This document shows, piece after piece, positions 1 through 9,832 of a stretch of DNA of 64,000 nt. The stretch comes from Anthoceros angustus (taxonomy: Eukaryota > Streptophyta > Anthocerotopsida > Anthocerotales > Anthocerotaceae): assembly GCA_010909165.1 (NCBI GenBank), contig VJWM01000179.1, forward strand, positions 372,001-436,000, in the 5' to 3' direction. How positions within the stretch are numbered: position 1 is the first letter of the stretch; each line of letters opens with the position of its first letter. A program made the translations under genes and the position numbers. Under the pieces are notes generated by a model. That model worked only from the letters and a program-made list of their open reading frames with translations, was not told the origin of the DNA and did not search any database.

Positions 1-2640
1 TAAGACTTTGGTTGCGTTTCCGAGGCCGTTGCGATTCGTCGAATCGCAACAGGCGACGCGTGGCCCAGTCGGACTTGGCGGCGGACAAAAGAGAAAAGGG
101 GGTCCTTGTTGCTTTCGTCACCCTTAGCTCCAGGCATAAATAATCGGGAAATAATCGTGGGCGACTCCTGCATCTCCATAGTATATGGAAAAACGTCGGT
201 GGTTTTGTGAGGCGGAGGCGGAGGCGGGGGCGGAGGCGGTGGCGGTGGCACCGGCACCGGCACCAGCAACGGTAACGGTGACGGGATTCTGGGTAGGGAA
301 GGAAAGAAGAAGAAGAAGAAGAAGAAGAGGAAAAAAAGGAAAGGCTGCATTTCCCGAGTCCCCTTGGGAGCCCTTGGCCTTCTTTCAAGGCGGAATGACG
401 GGAGTGCGGGCCCTTCCGTTCCGTTATGCCGCGACCTGCTCTCATCCGATTCCGGGAGAATGCAACGCAAGGGTCCAGAGGCGGCCACGTCCTACCGGAA
501 GCCCCACAACTGAGCGCAGCCTATGATGGGCCGGATTGCCGGGATTCCGGTAAGCTCCAAGCCAGCACCAGGTGATTTTTCTTCCTCTTTTCCTCTGCTC
601 TTAACTGGGCCTGGGCCGCGCGGCGCTGCGGGTGTTATGTGTGGGGTGGAAGCAGCGAGGAAACGGCTCGCCTCCCGCCTTTCTTTATCCAACGTCACCA
701 CAAAGTCGCCACAAACGAATTCATTACTCTCGCTTCTTCTGGGCCTGGACAGCCAGCCTTCACATTATTGGCGTTTCGCGGCCGCGAATGGGAGGTCCGG
801 GGCAGCCTTTTGCTGTCACAGCCTATCACGTATGCCCGCAGCCAGGCCCAGCTACGAGGTGGGACCCGCCGGGCTTCGCCTCCGCAAAGTGGATGTGTTA
901 GATCAAGCGGCAAGCGGCAAAGCGGCAAGCACATGTTCTCCAGACTCCAGACATTCCCTGCGATGTTCTGTCTTAAAACGAGTTCCCCTTTTAAAATGAA
1001 AGATTCACTCCAGATGCAGAATCTGCATTTCAGATTGACCGGCAACTCTATCGGTCTCTCGGTCCCGGGGACCGGCCACTTTCGAACTGACCTGGCCTCA
1101 CATTACATACACAATCGTGTTAACCAATGAGATTACATAGAATATCGTGTTCCATTAATGAGCCATGGACATGGATAGGGGAACGTCGGTCCGGCAATGG
1201 GCATCCTTCTCGCTGGGCACACGTTTATTCCGTGTCAGGAAGTGAGGATAGCAGGGATATGCGGCTTCAATGCGTCACCAAGGATGGCGCGGAGCTGGCA
1301 TCCATGCCTGCGATGGGTGCGCGTCATCCCCATACAGGATATGTCCCATGCGCTTCAATTGCAGTAAATATCCAGACAAGTCCCTTTGGCTCGCCGCTGT
1401 CATCAGCTAGGTCTGCACTACCTACAGGCCCGCCTAGGCATTCGGAAAATTGGAAAGCCCGGCGCAGCAGTAGTGAATCAGACAATCCAAGGCAAGCATC
1501 CCCGGCCCAGTGATGAGACAAGGTACCCACCTACTTACGCCTACCAGCACTCTGGCGCCCTGAGGCCTGTCTAATTAATGCTGCTGCAGCGTGAGCCGTG
1601 CTCCTGATGCGGCAGACTACCAGAGGCCCACAGCCAGACTGTACTTAGGGGGCCGTCTTAAACCACAGCACGCAAGAGCTGCGAATGTCACTGGGCCTCA
1701 CGTACAAGTACAAGTACCGGCAGTGGGCGGCTTCAAGGCTAGGCTTCCAATGCCACTTGTGGGTGCATTCGTTCTTGAATTGGAGCTGCCGCTTCATAAG
1801 GACATGAATTTGACATCCCCGCGGGACCAGGCCGGCATCGCGCGCAGCGTCTGGACACCAGTTCAACTGAAGGCGTCCCTTGGCGATCCGGATCCGGAAC
1901 TGTAGCTGGTTCAGAGTCGCTTACAGAAAGGTTTGTCTGAATTGAATCCAGGAGCCTGGAGCCCGGAGCCTGGAGCAGCGTTAATTGGGCGGGTCCGAAG
2001 TCGCCCTCAGCTGCCAGTACCAGCATGGCAGCGGTAGAATATGTAAGTGCCGGCGTCGCCATCGCCCTGTGACGGTGAAATGTAGTTACTCCTTCAGATA
2101 GGCGCGTGGGACGTGCGAATAACGTCAACTCCTGGGCAGCTCGCGAATCTGAGCGAGCGCACGCGGGCCATGGGTGAAAGCAACCTCGTGCTCATCCTGC
2201 CATGTCGTTGCCTGGCACTGGCAGTCCCACTCCCCCGCCTCGCCCCAGTCCTCGCTCGCTTGCGTCCAGCTTCAGCCCAGCATACAATATTCAACAGGAC
2301 AGCAAATCATGGTAGGCCTAGGCCGGGCCTCGGCCCTGGAGCAGCCGGTAGAGGAAGGGGGGCGGCAGGCAGCTCAGGTGCCACTGCCGTCGCCTTCACC
2401 CTGGGGCTTCAACACCATCCCTCCCCTGGCCAGCTCACTGGAAAATCCCTCCTCCCCTCAGCCTACTCCTTTGCCTTCGTTAGCTCACTTGCGCTGTCAC
2501 ACCCAGCTACCGGGTAAGCTGACTTTAAGCTTATTACTTTATTTTGATTTGTGTAATCGAGTGTGCTGCAGCCCTTTCTAAAGACCGGTTTACCAAGCAT
2601 ATAAGCCGCAAGAATTCATCATACTTGTTCCGCAAGAGTA
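1..2640. other. CpG-rich unclassified region
   Basis: GC-rich sequence with overlapping open frames on both strands (for example 523-999 + and 1739-2128 -). None shows a motif or composition I recognise, and frames on opposite strands are equally long, as expected from base composition alone. CAG and CTG words are common here, unlike in the repeats further right, so this may be younger or less modified DNA. It could hold a diverged exon or a promoter region, but I cannot support a gene. Confidence 0.4.
206..345 (+). repeat. GGAGGC/GGTGGC/CACCGG and GAA microsatellites
   Basis: Hexamer-like runs (GGCGGA, then GGCGGT, then CACCGG, then AACGGT) from about 209 to 283 are followed by (GAA)n near 304-330. 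One + frame reads this as a peptide of alternating EA, VA, PA and TV dipeptides. That is a direct consequence of the repeat and not evidence of a protein. Confidence 0.7.
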
Positions 2641-2744
2641 CGCCGGCCTTTGTTGAAAACATATCAAAGATATGTATTTATTTTAAGATTTTCATATAAT
2701 ATATTTATTATCTATATATTAATTTATTACAATATATGCAAGGG

Positions 2745-3210
2745 TTATGTTTTGGCACAACCATTGTGTCCAAAAGACCAAAGTTGGGTGTGCGCTCACC
2801 ACCAAAGTACTAGTGTCATGTATAGCGAGGAGAAAGCATCACTCACATTTCAAAGTCCACAACCAAAGTTGGTCGTGCACCAACCGCCAAAGTGCTACGG
2901 CAGAGCGACAGCATCACTTAGATTTCAAAGACTGGAAGACAGCCTTCGTACTTAAAACTGGACAACTGGGTACACGATAGGTACCTTCCTTTATATGTCA
3001 TGTTTTTACTCAATCATTGTGTTCGAAGGACCAAAGACAGGGGTATGTCCCGACCGCCAAAGTGCTACGACAACGGAAGCATTACTAGATTTGGAAGTAC
3101 AGGGGACTGCTTGCAAATCAATGAGACTAAAGAATTGGATACAAAAGGTACTTGCGTAACTGACTCGTCTTGCTCACAATCATTGTGTCCAAAATCCAAG
3201 GTTGGTACCT
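2745..3210 (+). repeat. Diverged tandem repeat, unit ~240 bp
   Basis: The words CATTGTGT(C/T)C(G/A)AA, ACCAAAG, CCGCCAAAGTGCTACG, and GATTT followed by GGTAC recur in the same order at about 2,757-2,985, 3,010-3,160 and, partially, 3,175-3,210. This indicates two and a fraction degenerate copies. The function is unknown. Confidence 0.55.
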
Positions 3211-4549
3211 AAGTACGAGGCTTTTCCATGTCCATTCAGCCTGTCATTCTCACCTCATCTTGGCCAACTTGGAATGTGGTTGCCATTTGCATTGGTACTC
3301 TTCCCAATGATTTTGTACGTATGATTTGGTATTCTGCACCAATGATTTTTTGATTGATTGGACGTGCGTCACCACGAGCAGAAACGTACTTGAAAAACCT
3401 TTCTTGAAAGTGAGGTGCCGAGGGGTTGGTAATATTCGTGCACACACACAAGCTAGCTAGAAAGCGAGGTCAGTAACTTTCACGACGTTCATGTAATGCC
3501 TTATATGTACGATGTTCATGTGTTGGATATTGCTAACATTTCAATGAGTACAAATGCCATATGTGTTTTTGGTATGTATGTACATCGATTATGTGTTTGG
3601 GATGGATGGACCCTCCAAGATTTGGAACCGTGTTGAAACCATACTAATAATAGCTTCTCAGTAGTGGAGTTTTTTTTAGTGCAATAGAAGTAGAATTTGC
3701 AGCGGGATCGAAGATGTAAAATATTTATAAAAAAAAACTAAATTTGAAAATCACTGTTCTTTGATTAAGTTTTGTGCCCATTGTGCCATTGGACAATACC
3801 ATCATCTCTTCAAAAACCACAAGTTAGCCCTTCCATCTAATTAGGTATGCTCGTGACGAAAAAGGTTATTTAAAGCTTAACATTATAATATATATTTTAA
3901 GTAATGAATAAAAAACATTAGTTAATGTTATGGGATGAGGTCGAGCCAGCGTGTCACTGGTGCGTTCTTGATATATTTCCAGGTTACGAGTACAAAGGCG
4001 ACTGGTGACCGTGGCGGCCTCATTGCAACATTCTCGAAAGCCAGCTTGCTGCGATTCCGTCTACTTCCCCCAGCTGCCTCCTCATTGCGTGTCTGACCAG
4101 TTCCTCTCTGGGCTGAGTTGCACAGTTCCCTTATTCTTCGCACCTACCCTCTTGTGGAGACCTCGTCCCGGTGATCGATAATGATCATCATCAAAAGCGA
4201 CTCTACAACCTTTGCTTTGCTGCTGTGAATGATGCCGTTGCGCCTCGTTTGAGGCAAGGAGTGACTTGGGAAATCTCTATTCATGCGCTCTGTGAAGAGG
4301 GGCTTCCCAGATCTCTCATCTTTCATCTGTAACGCGTGAAAGATCGTGGAAACATGTCCTTCTAAGCTCTAACTCGATATTGTCGTGACTCATGTGTAAT
4401 GGCTTCACTCCACTGAGCTCGTGGATAGACTTTGGTGGAAGAGCGGTTTCTCAGATCCCTTATTGCACAACGTGGATAGCTTGTGAGTGAGAGCTTGGTC
4501 GCCAAGTATATGTGTTCTTACAGTGGGTCTCTTCTTGTTGGAACATGGT
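3211..4549. other. AT-richer non-coding stretch
   Basis: There are only short frames and no recognisable motif. The stretch includes A/T-rich segments near 3,660-3,760 and 3,840-3,930. It may contain the degraded 5' part of gene X, which becomes readable at about 4,769. Confidence 0.4.
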
Positions 4550-4573
4550 AATATTTGAAGGGGCTGAATATAC
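4550..4573 (+). repeat. Sequence resembling the 2.36-kb element terminus
   Basis: AATATTTGAAGGGGCTGAAT resembles the left end of the 6,344-8,702 element (AATTTTTGAAGGGGGTGAAT). The following sequence does not match the element interior, so this may be a relic end or coincidence. Confidence 0.3.
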
Positions 4574-4768
4574 ATCAAGCAGCTTCATAGGCCAATATAC
4601 GCTGAACAGGGTTTGTGATGGGTATCAAATCGGTTCTATGCTACATAGATAGCGGAAAACACTAAAAAATTATGGTGTACAACATGTGGATCATAGGATC
4701 CATGGTTGGGACAAGAATGGTTTGCACGCCGACACAATACATGATTCGACGAGAATGGAGACCCATGC

Positions 4769-5187
4769 CTGACTGTGAAAGATGAAGAGTTGTTTACTGT
4801 TCTGATGAGGAATATGAGCACAGCATGTAAGAATTTGAAGGATGTTCAGGTCGGCGAGCCAGAAATACGCTCTGGAATATCATTTTGTCGCCGGGTCTGG
4901 ATGACCATTTGATTCCAACACTGGCCAAGCACATTGGTGTGAGTCGCAAGGCATCCGATCTGCAGTGAAATTGCGGGGTCGGAAGGATTGTCGGGGCCAA
5001 GGTATGTGGTGCGGGTCCGGAAGGAAGCTTAGGTCTGATGTGATTTCGGATGATGTGAAAGCGGCGTTACGCAGTGCAGGAGCTCGCCTCTCGACCTTCC
5101 TCCAACACAAAGGACACAAGTGCCTACGTACCGGACCAAACACTTTTGACCAGCACATCATCCACTTCTTGGATACTTCACAGGTGA
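4769..5187 (+). pseudogene. Gene X, N-terminal segment (transposase-like, degraded)
   Basis: Two frames carry protein-like sequence. The first is 4,769-4,915 (LTVKDEELFTVLMRNMSTAC and onward, ending at a stop). The second is 4,965-5,187, ending HIIHFLDTSQ. The peptide HIIHFLDTS recurs on the minus strand at about 32,490-32,515, where it also precedes the next segments of the same family in the same order, so this is an exon of a multicopy gene. The exon ends at CAG|GTGAG (5,187/5,188), a consensus 5' splice donor. At least one frameshift lies between the two frames. Family assignment comes from the downstream catalytic-like segments, because this part has no recognisable domain of its own. 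Confidence 0.5.
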
Positions 5188-5975
5188 GATGAATATGTGG
5201 TCCCTGGATTCCATGCTTGTGTTGTGAGTGGAAACCTTCATTTGTGCTACTCCCCTTACCTTCCATGCTTGTCTGTACTGCACGGTGTGCGTTATATGCT
5301 AGCACTACCTTCCAAATTCTGTGTATGACTCTTGGGCATGATGGTATTGGGGTCAGTAAGGGTGTTCACGTAGGCTTCACATAGGCATGCTGGTGTTGTG
5401 ATTTAGGGACCGGTGATATGGGGTGGACAGATTGGTGTTCAGCAGAAGGGCTATGTGATGCCTTGTATGGCCTTGTGATGGTTTGGGCTGATTGGTGATG
5501 CTGATTCCTGCAGCCTGTTATGTTTGGGCCGGCAAGTGCCAGGTTCCACGGTTTGGTGTGGGGAGGACGGCGGGTGTTGTGGTTGCCGCCCGCGTGATTG
5601 GGTGGTCGCCTGGGTGATTTTAGTGGACGCGTGGATGATGTCTTGGGACGGTGGTGATGTGGTGGTCCGCTATCTTGTTGATTGATCGTTGGTGATGTGG
5701 ATGATGGCATGGTGATAAGGTGGACGGATTGGTGATGTCATGGAGTAGGTGGTGCTACATTTGCAGCCTTAGTGATGTGGTGGATGTGTTGGTGTTGTGG
5801 ATGATGGAATGGTGATCACACATGCGGTTTGGTGATGTTTTGGAGTTGTTCCATTTTAGTTGGCATCGCTTGGTGACCTCGAGTCCATCGTTGGAAGTGT
5901 GTTGCACGTTTTGATATTGGCCATCCCATCGGTTATACCAGTTTGCAGGAGCTATATGTAATGAAATCGCCTGTT
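5188..5975 (+). repeat. Gene X intron with degenerate GGTGATG minisatellite
   Basis: This lies between a consensus donor at 5,188 and the next coding segment near 5,990. It is made largely of short irregular repeats around TTGGTGATG, GTGGTGGA and GGATGATGG (densest about 5,390-5,850). The corresponding intron of the minus-strand gene X copy carries an unrelated minisatellite. The exact acceptor is not resolved. Confidence 0.5.
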
Positions 5976-5989
5976 CGTGATGTGTGCGC

Positions 5990-6343
5990 ATGCACTTACC
6001 GCGGTTCGCCAAGAGCATCCTGACATTTCAGTTGGGCAGCGAACTTTTGAGAAATTGAAGCCGTATTTTGTGAAGAACTTGCAGGAACGGAACTTGTGCT
6101 GTTGCCGTTATCATGTGGAAATGGCCTTTCTCAAGGACGCTTTCAATGCTATGCGCGGTTGTCTTCCAAGTGTGCATCCCAGAGGACAATGTCGCTGTCT
6201 GTGTGACATTTGTGCTCCCCAAGAAGGTGACAAGCTTGTTCAAGAGTGTAGTGCAGGCAACACATGTGTTGTATCTGTAAGGATGTTGTGCGAAAGTGCT
6301 TTGCGTGAGAAGGAGGCAAATGCTGGATGGCACAAAACATCAT
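5990..6343 (+). pseudogene. Gene X, cysteine-rich segment
   Basis: An open frame reads RQEHPDISVGQRTFEKLKPY, then CCCRYHVEMAF, then a cluster CRCLCDICAP, and ends near GWHKTS. The minus-strand copy at about 31,560-31,690 has the same blocks (KENPDIKIGQRAFE, LLRYHVEMAF), and near 31,150-31,200 a C.C.GC motif in place of C.C..C. The Cys cluster suggests a zinc-binding region ahead of the catalytic-like core. The frame is interrupted exactly at 6,343 by the 2.36-kb transposon. On the far side, TGTTACAACCTCGC resumes a plausible continuation, followed by a CGCVGK cluster. Confidence 0.6.
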
Positions 6344-6363
6344 AATTTTTGAAGGGGGTGAAT
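6344..6363 (+). repeat. Left terminal inverted repeat of 2.36-kb element
   Basis: AATTTTTGAAGGGGGTGAAT pairs with the right end at 8,683-8,702. The match is strongest in the outer 15 nt. Confidence 0.75.
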
Positions 6364-7504
6364 AATCTCAAGGGGTTTTCAGAATAATCTCCTCAAGGGG
6401 TTTTGATGGGCCCTAAAACAGCTTTTTAAGGCATTCCGGAAAACATCTCAAAAAAAGGGTGTCACCCACTAAAGTTCCTACTTTCCATCCAGCAATGTTT
6501 CTGTCAAATGGTGCTTGCAAACTCGAACAAATGGGATTAATGCAAAGTAGGAACGGTAAGGAAGGTTCTACCGGGATGTAAAAATTCGATTTTGGGATGG
6601 AAATGTGGTTTAGTAAGGACACAACAAAAGCCACGAGGTATTTCCAAAACACGAACATGGAACTTACAACATTCACTCTGGGACCCAAACGTGATTTGAT
6701 TTCACTCATCACGAGTTCAATCCATCGTCATCACTTGGTCCGACTTCTCATTGTCATCACTATCTTCGCACTTTGACTCGCAGTTGTATGAAGCCACGCA
6801 ACTCATGAGCTTATCCCTTATCGCTTTTTGTCCACCGATACACATGTTTCCGCATGCTCAACACAAACCCATAATGAGGATGGTGTTTCATTCACAAAAC
6901 ACCTCTGTATGTTTTTGGTAATGGACCTTATTCCCTTTTTCCTCGGCATTGGACGGATGGGTTACCACTCGGCGGACTATGTATTCACATATCTCCCTTC
7001 ATACGCATCTGTGCTCGGTCCGATACGTGGATAAGAAAGTGAGGTCGTGGTGCATCTAGCTTCGTCAATGACCTCCCAATCCGTAATGGCCTGTTATGCG
7101 TGTCCATAGTGCGGCACGCGAAACATCCCTTCGGATTTCCATTATGTCCCCATTCATCCGCCATTTCCAGTTGCCTTCCGCATTTTGATATGCACATATC
7201 ACGCGTGGAGGTCCCTCAATAATGCCTCATCTAGCAAAGCTTCATCCGCACTTGAAGTGGTCAGTATGATCCACTTCGCACGTGAAAACCACTTCCAAGG
7301 ACGTAGCACTAGCCCAATGTTATTCTCCACAATGATAGCAATCTCCTTCCGGTCCACCCAAAAGGCTTCCCACCACTTGTACTCTTCAATCACCTATGGA
7401 CGCAAATCTTTTAACCCTTCCCGCAAATGGGCCACACCTTCCATCGGTGATAGGATACACGTTCCTTCTTGTCCCCCTAGCTTCACCCGCATGCACTGTG
7501 GTGC

Positions 7505-7850
7505 TAAGGGAGGCGCCGGCCGCGCCTCCCTAGCACACCGCCCATGGGCGGCCGGCGCCTCCCCTAACACACCGCCCATGGGCGCCGGCGCCCGCCCAAC
7601 ACGCCACCTTGCCCATGGGCGCCGGCCGCGCCTCCCCTAACACACCACGCCCATGGGCGCGGCCGCCTCCCCTAGCACACCGCCCATGGGCGGCCGGCGC
7701 CCCCCAACACGCCCGCCCATGGGCGCCGGCCGCCGGCGCCTCCCTAGCACACCGCCCATGGGCGGCCGGCGCCCCCCAACACGCCCGCCCGCCCATGGGG
7801 CCGGCCGGCGCCTCCCCTAACACACCTGCCTACCCATGGGCGCATGGGCT
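7505..7850 (+). repeat. GC-rich palindromic minisatellite (GCCCATGGGC/GGCCGGCGCC)
   Basis: There are about nine copies of a ~36-bp unit, CTCCC(C)TA(A/G)CACACC + GCCCATGGGCGGCCGGCGCC. The unit contains the perfect palindromes CGCCCATGGGCG and GCCGGC. Shorter versions lie in the second and third element copies (59,575-59,670 and 63,297-63,390). The long Pro/Ala-rich frames across it on both strands are artefacts of composition. Confidence 0.85.
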
Positions 7851-7910
7851 CCTCCATGTCTTTAAGAAAATAAATATTTAGCGCCTCAAAAGTCTTCAAC
7901 TTGGGATTGT

Positions 7911-7965
7911 TGGTCAAGTGTTTGGGAAATAAGTGTAGTAATGAATAGGTTTGTGTTCAAAACCG
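7911..7965 (+). repeat. tRNA-like A/B-box pair (possible SINE-derived piece)
   Basis: TGGTCAAGTGT (A-box-like) and GTTCAAAACCG (B-box-like) are 33 nt apart. The paralogue at 63,448-63,503 is closer to consensus (TGGTCTAGTGT, GTTCAAATCTC). No cloverleaf is preserved, so this is not a tRNA gene. Confidence 0.35.
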
Positions 7966-8093
7966 TATCTTCTTATAACTCAATTTTGTTGATTTTAAGG
8001 ATGCTTGCATGGGCGCATGGGCAACTAACTTTGTTCATTTTAAGGACGTTGGCATTGCCTTAAAGCCCAAGTGGTTGCATTGAGTGCCGAAGG

Positions 8094-8324
8094 TTGAAGA
8101 CCACATTGGCGACCTTTTGGATGAGGGTCGCAGACCAGATAGATGTGGTGGCGCCGACACCGCCGGACGGGCCCAAGAATGATACTATTGAAGACGAGCA
8201 AGCAATGGAGGAGAACGACAACTTTGAGGCGGAGGATATGGACCGCCTCCGGAATATGGCGGTGGTACTTGACTCAGTTTCGGCGCAAGGCATGGATGAG
8301 TCGTTAGGCCGCACTCTTGAATGA
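8094..8324 (+). CDS. Hypothetical acidic open frame in 2.36-kb element
   Basis: This 76-codon frame is rich in acidic residues (IEDEQAMEENDNFEAEDMD). The paralogous stretch at 63,630-63,850 is similar in DNA but broken by indels, so the frame is not conserved intact between the two copies in the window. It may be the remains of a captured or ancestral element gene. I do not recognise a family. Confidence 0.35.
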   Translation: MKTTLATFWMRVADQIDVVAPTPPDGPKNDTIEDEQAMEENDNFEAEDMDRLRNMAVVLDSVSAQGMDESLGRTLE

Positions 8325-8682
8325 CTATTGTCGATGTTGATGACCACTTCCTCCTTTAGCAGTTGTTTGTTGCAATGTTCTCATGACCATTGAAATGAGA
8401 CTCCCGCTAGTACAGGATTGTTTTCATTGTGTTCCACCACTTGAAAGTAAAAGTTTTCGGTTGTAATAAACATATGAAAATGGCAGCCCTCTGTGCATTC
8501 TACAAAAACTCAGACGGGCCCACACCCTACTGTGCTCCAATTCTCGGGTGTAGACTTGAAAGTGCAGTCTTTTATCAAAGGAATGACCTCAAAAAGTGTG
8601 TGCGCATTATCAAAGTAGGGCAAATATATTGGTGAAGGTGTACATCGTGACAAGGGGTGTCATCTCGAGAAGGGGTTACTAT

Positions 8683-8702
8683 ATTCCCCCCCTTCAAAAA
8701 TT
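8683..8702 (-). repeat. Right terminal inverted repeat of 2.36-kb element
   Basis: Reverse complement reads AATTTTTGAAGGGGGGGAAT. It is followed on the + strand by the target duplication ATCAT. Confidence 0.75.
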
Positions 8703-8707
8703 ATCAT

Positions 8708-9068
8708 GTTACAACCTCGCATATCCGTAGGGGGCACTTGTGGCTGTGTGGGGAAATTGTCGGTCCCACGAGTCATCGAATGACATGCTTCTCATCTCGT
8801 GGCGCTTTCAATACCAAGTCGTTGGTTCTAACCATGATGGGCATGAGAAGAAGCGGATCAAACTTGTTTTCATGGAGACTCATCCAGCTGATTTCGTCCT
8901 GTACTTGAAAGAAAAATTGAAAGAGTTCATCCTGCACGATTTTGTACAACGATGGCAAGGGTTGGAATTTCGTCAGTGCTTGGAGTGGTTCCGGACTGAT
9001 GTTGTCGTCTCTGTCATGGACTTTAGTCAGAACTATGCGTTTGGTGTTCAAAACGAAATTCAATCTAT
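8708..9068 (+). pseudogene. Gene X, first catalytic-like segment (DFSQNY)
   Basis: After the transposon the gene resumes: first a short CGCVGK-type Cys cluster, then a good frame from about 8,785 reading KEKLKEFILHDFVQRWQ, then VVVSVMDFSQNYAFGVQNEI and QS. In related transposase-like proteins that I recall from plants and invertebrates, this D(F/Y)xxNY block is the first acidic position of a DDE-like core; that is recollection. The minus-strand copy has HDYVQRWQ and NEIQSM at 30,690-30,830. The frame is cut exactly at 9,068 (TCTAT) by the 9.9-kb transposon and resumes at 18,994 with CTATGCATTGGCAT (MHWHNDQVSI). Confidence 0.65.
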
Positions 9069-9103
9069 AACAGCGTCTGGGTAGAAAGGGGTTTCTCCGG
9101 TAA
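9069..9103 (+). repeat. Left 35-bp TIR of the 9.9-kb transposon
   Basis: It starts AACAGCGTCTGGGTAGAAAG and ends GGTAA. It is a 34/35 match to the reverse complement of 18,959-18,993 and is preceded by CTAT. Confidence 0.9.
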
Positions 9104-9832
9104 TAAGGGGTTTAGGCAAAAAGTCCGTCTTTTCTTAGGCAAAAACGCCCCGGCGGGATGTTTTCCTGGTTTTCAGCATGTGCACTTGACTTGGAATACA
9201 GTGATGTATTCCAGGGTGCCCGGCTCTGCATGTTTTGGCCCCACCGTACCTCCATTTAGGCAGTGAAAGAGCCATTTAAGAAGGTGTAAATGAAATTAAA
9301 TATGTGTTTTGCTAGGTTTTTTAGCATGTCTTCATGTCATCCGTAACGGGGTTTGCTCGGCGGCTTGCATCCAGATATGAGTGCGCGCACAAGCGCGCAC
9401 TCAACGCCTCATGCATGCAATTATATATTGGGTCTATATCCGAGAATGATTAACATATGAAATTATTGGATGATGAAGTTTGCAAATCAACCGCAATGCA
9501 AAATCGCTATTATTCCAATGTAGGTGATACTCAATGGTGTGCGGAAGATCATCTCTTCCATCTACCATGAGGGATCGCAATTCTGAGGACAAACATGGTC
9601 ATTACGCTGCCCGTTTTTCCTTCTAGTCCGTCGGACGCTGGTTGGGAGCTATCTTCAAACATGCCTTCAAAACCCCGTGGGGTTAGGATCTCCATTACCT
9701 CGTCCGCGTGTCCGTCTCGCAATTGGTCCAACTAATGCTTTGGCGGCATGGACTCGCTGGATCATCCTCAACTCGAACATGGTCTTGGGTTTTAATATCA
9801 TTGACCATGATGGTGAAACGTTTCTCCTCGCC
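9104..9832. other. Left subterminal region of the 9.9-kb transposon
   Basis: No recognisable gene. It begins with GGGGTTT/CCGG-type words that echo the TIR, and contains a palindromic GAGTGCGCGCACAAGCGCGCACTC stretch near 9,379-9,402 resembling the GTGCGCGCAC words of the array at 15.1-15.5 kb. A minus frame at 9,549-9,731 may be the 3' end of the DUF7869-type gene. Confidence 0.4.

Larger units (their letters stand above)
6344..8702 (+). mobile_element. 2.36-kb TIR transposon, non-autonomous-looking
   Basis: The left end AATTTTTGAAGGGGG and the right end (reverse complement of 8,688-8,702) are inverted copies. ATCAT flanks the element on both sides (6,339-6,343 and 8,703-8,707), giving a 5-bp target duplication. 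Independent support comes from two further copies, at 56,370 and 58,394, which share sequence only from AATTTTTGAAGG inward and have different left flanks. The interior holds fragments of open frame (see the 58,584-58,830 copy), a GC-rich palindromic array, a tRNA-like A/B-box pair and an open frame at 8,094-8,324. No transposase is recognisable. It sits inside gene X. The superfamily is unknown: a 5-bp duplication with AATT termini does not match a class I can name with confidence. Confidence 0.75.

Noticed and set aside
185-526. Protein with alternating EA/VA/PA/TV dipeptides
   Set aside because: Direct translation of hexamer microsatellites followed by a GAA run; no conserved remainder.
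7505-7850. Proline-rich secreted or cell-wall protein
   Set aside because: Compositional open frames over palindromic repeats; the three element copies do not conserve any frame.
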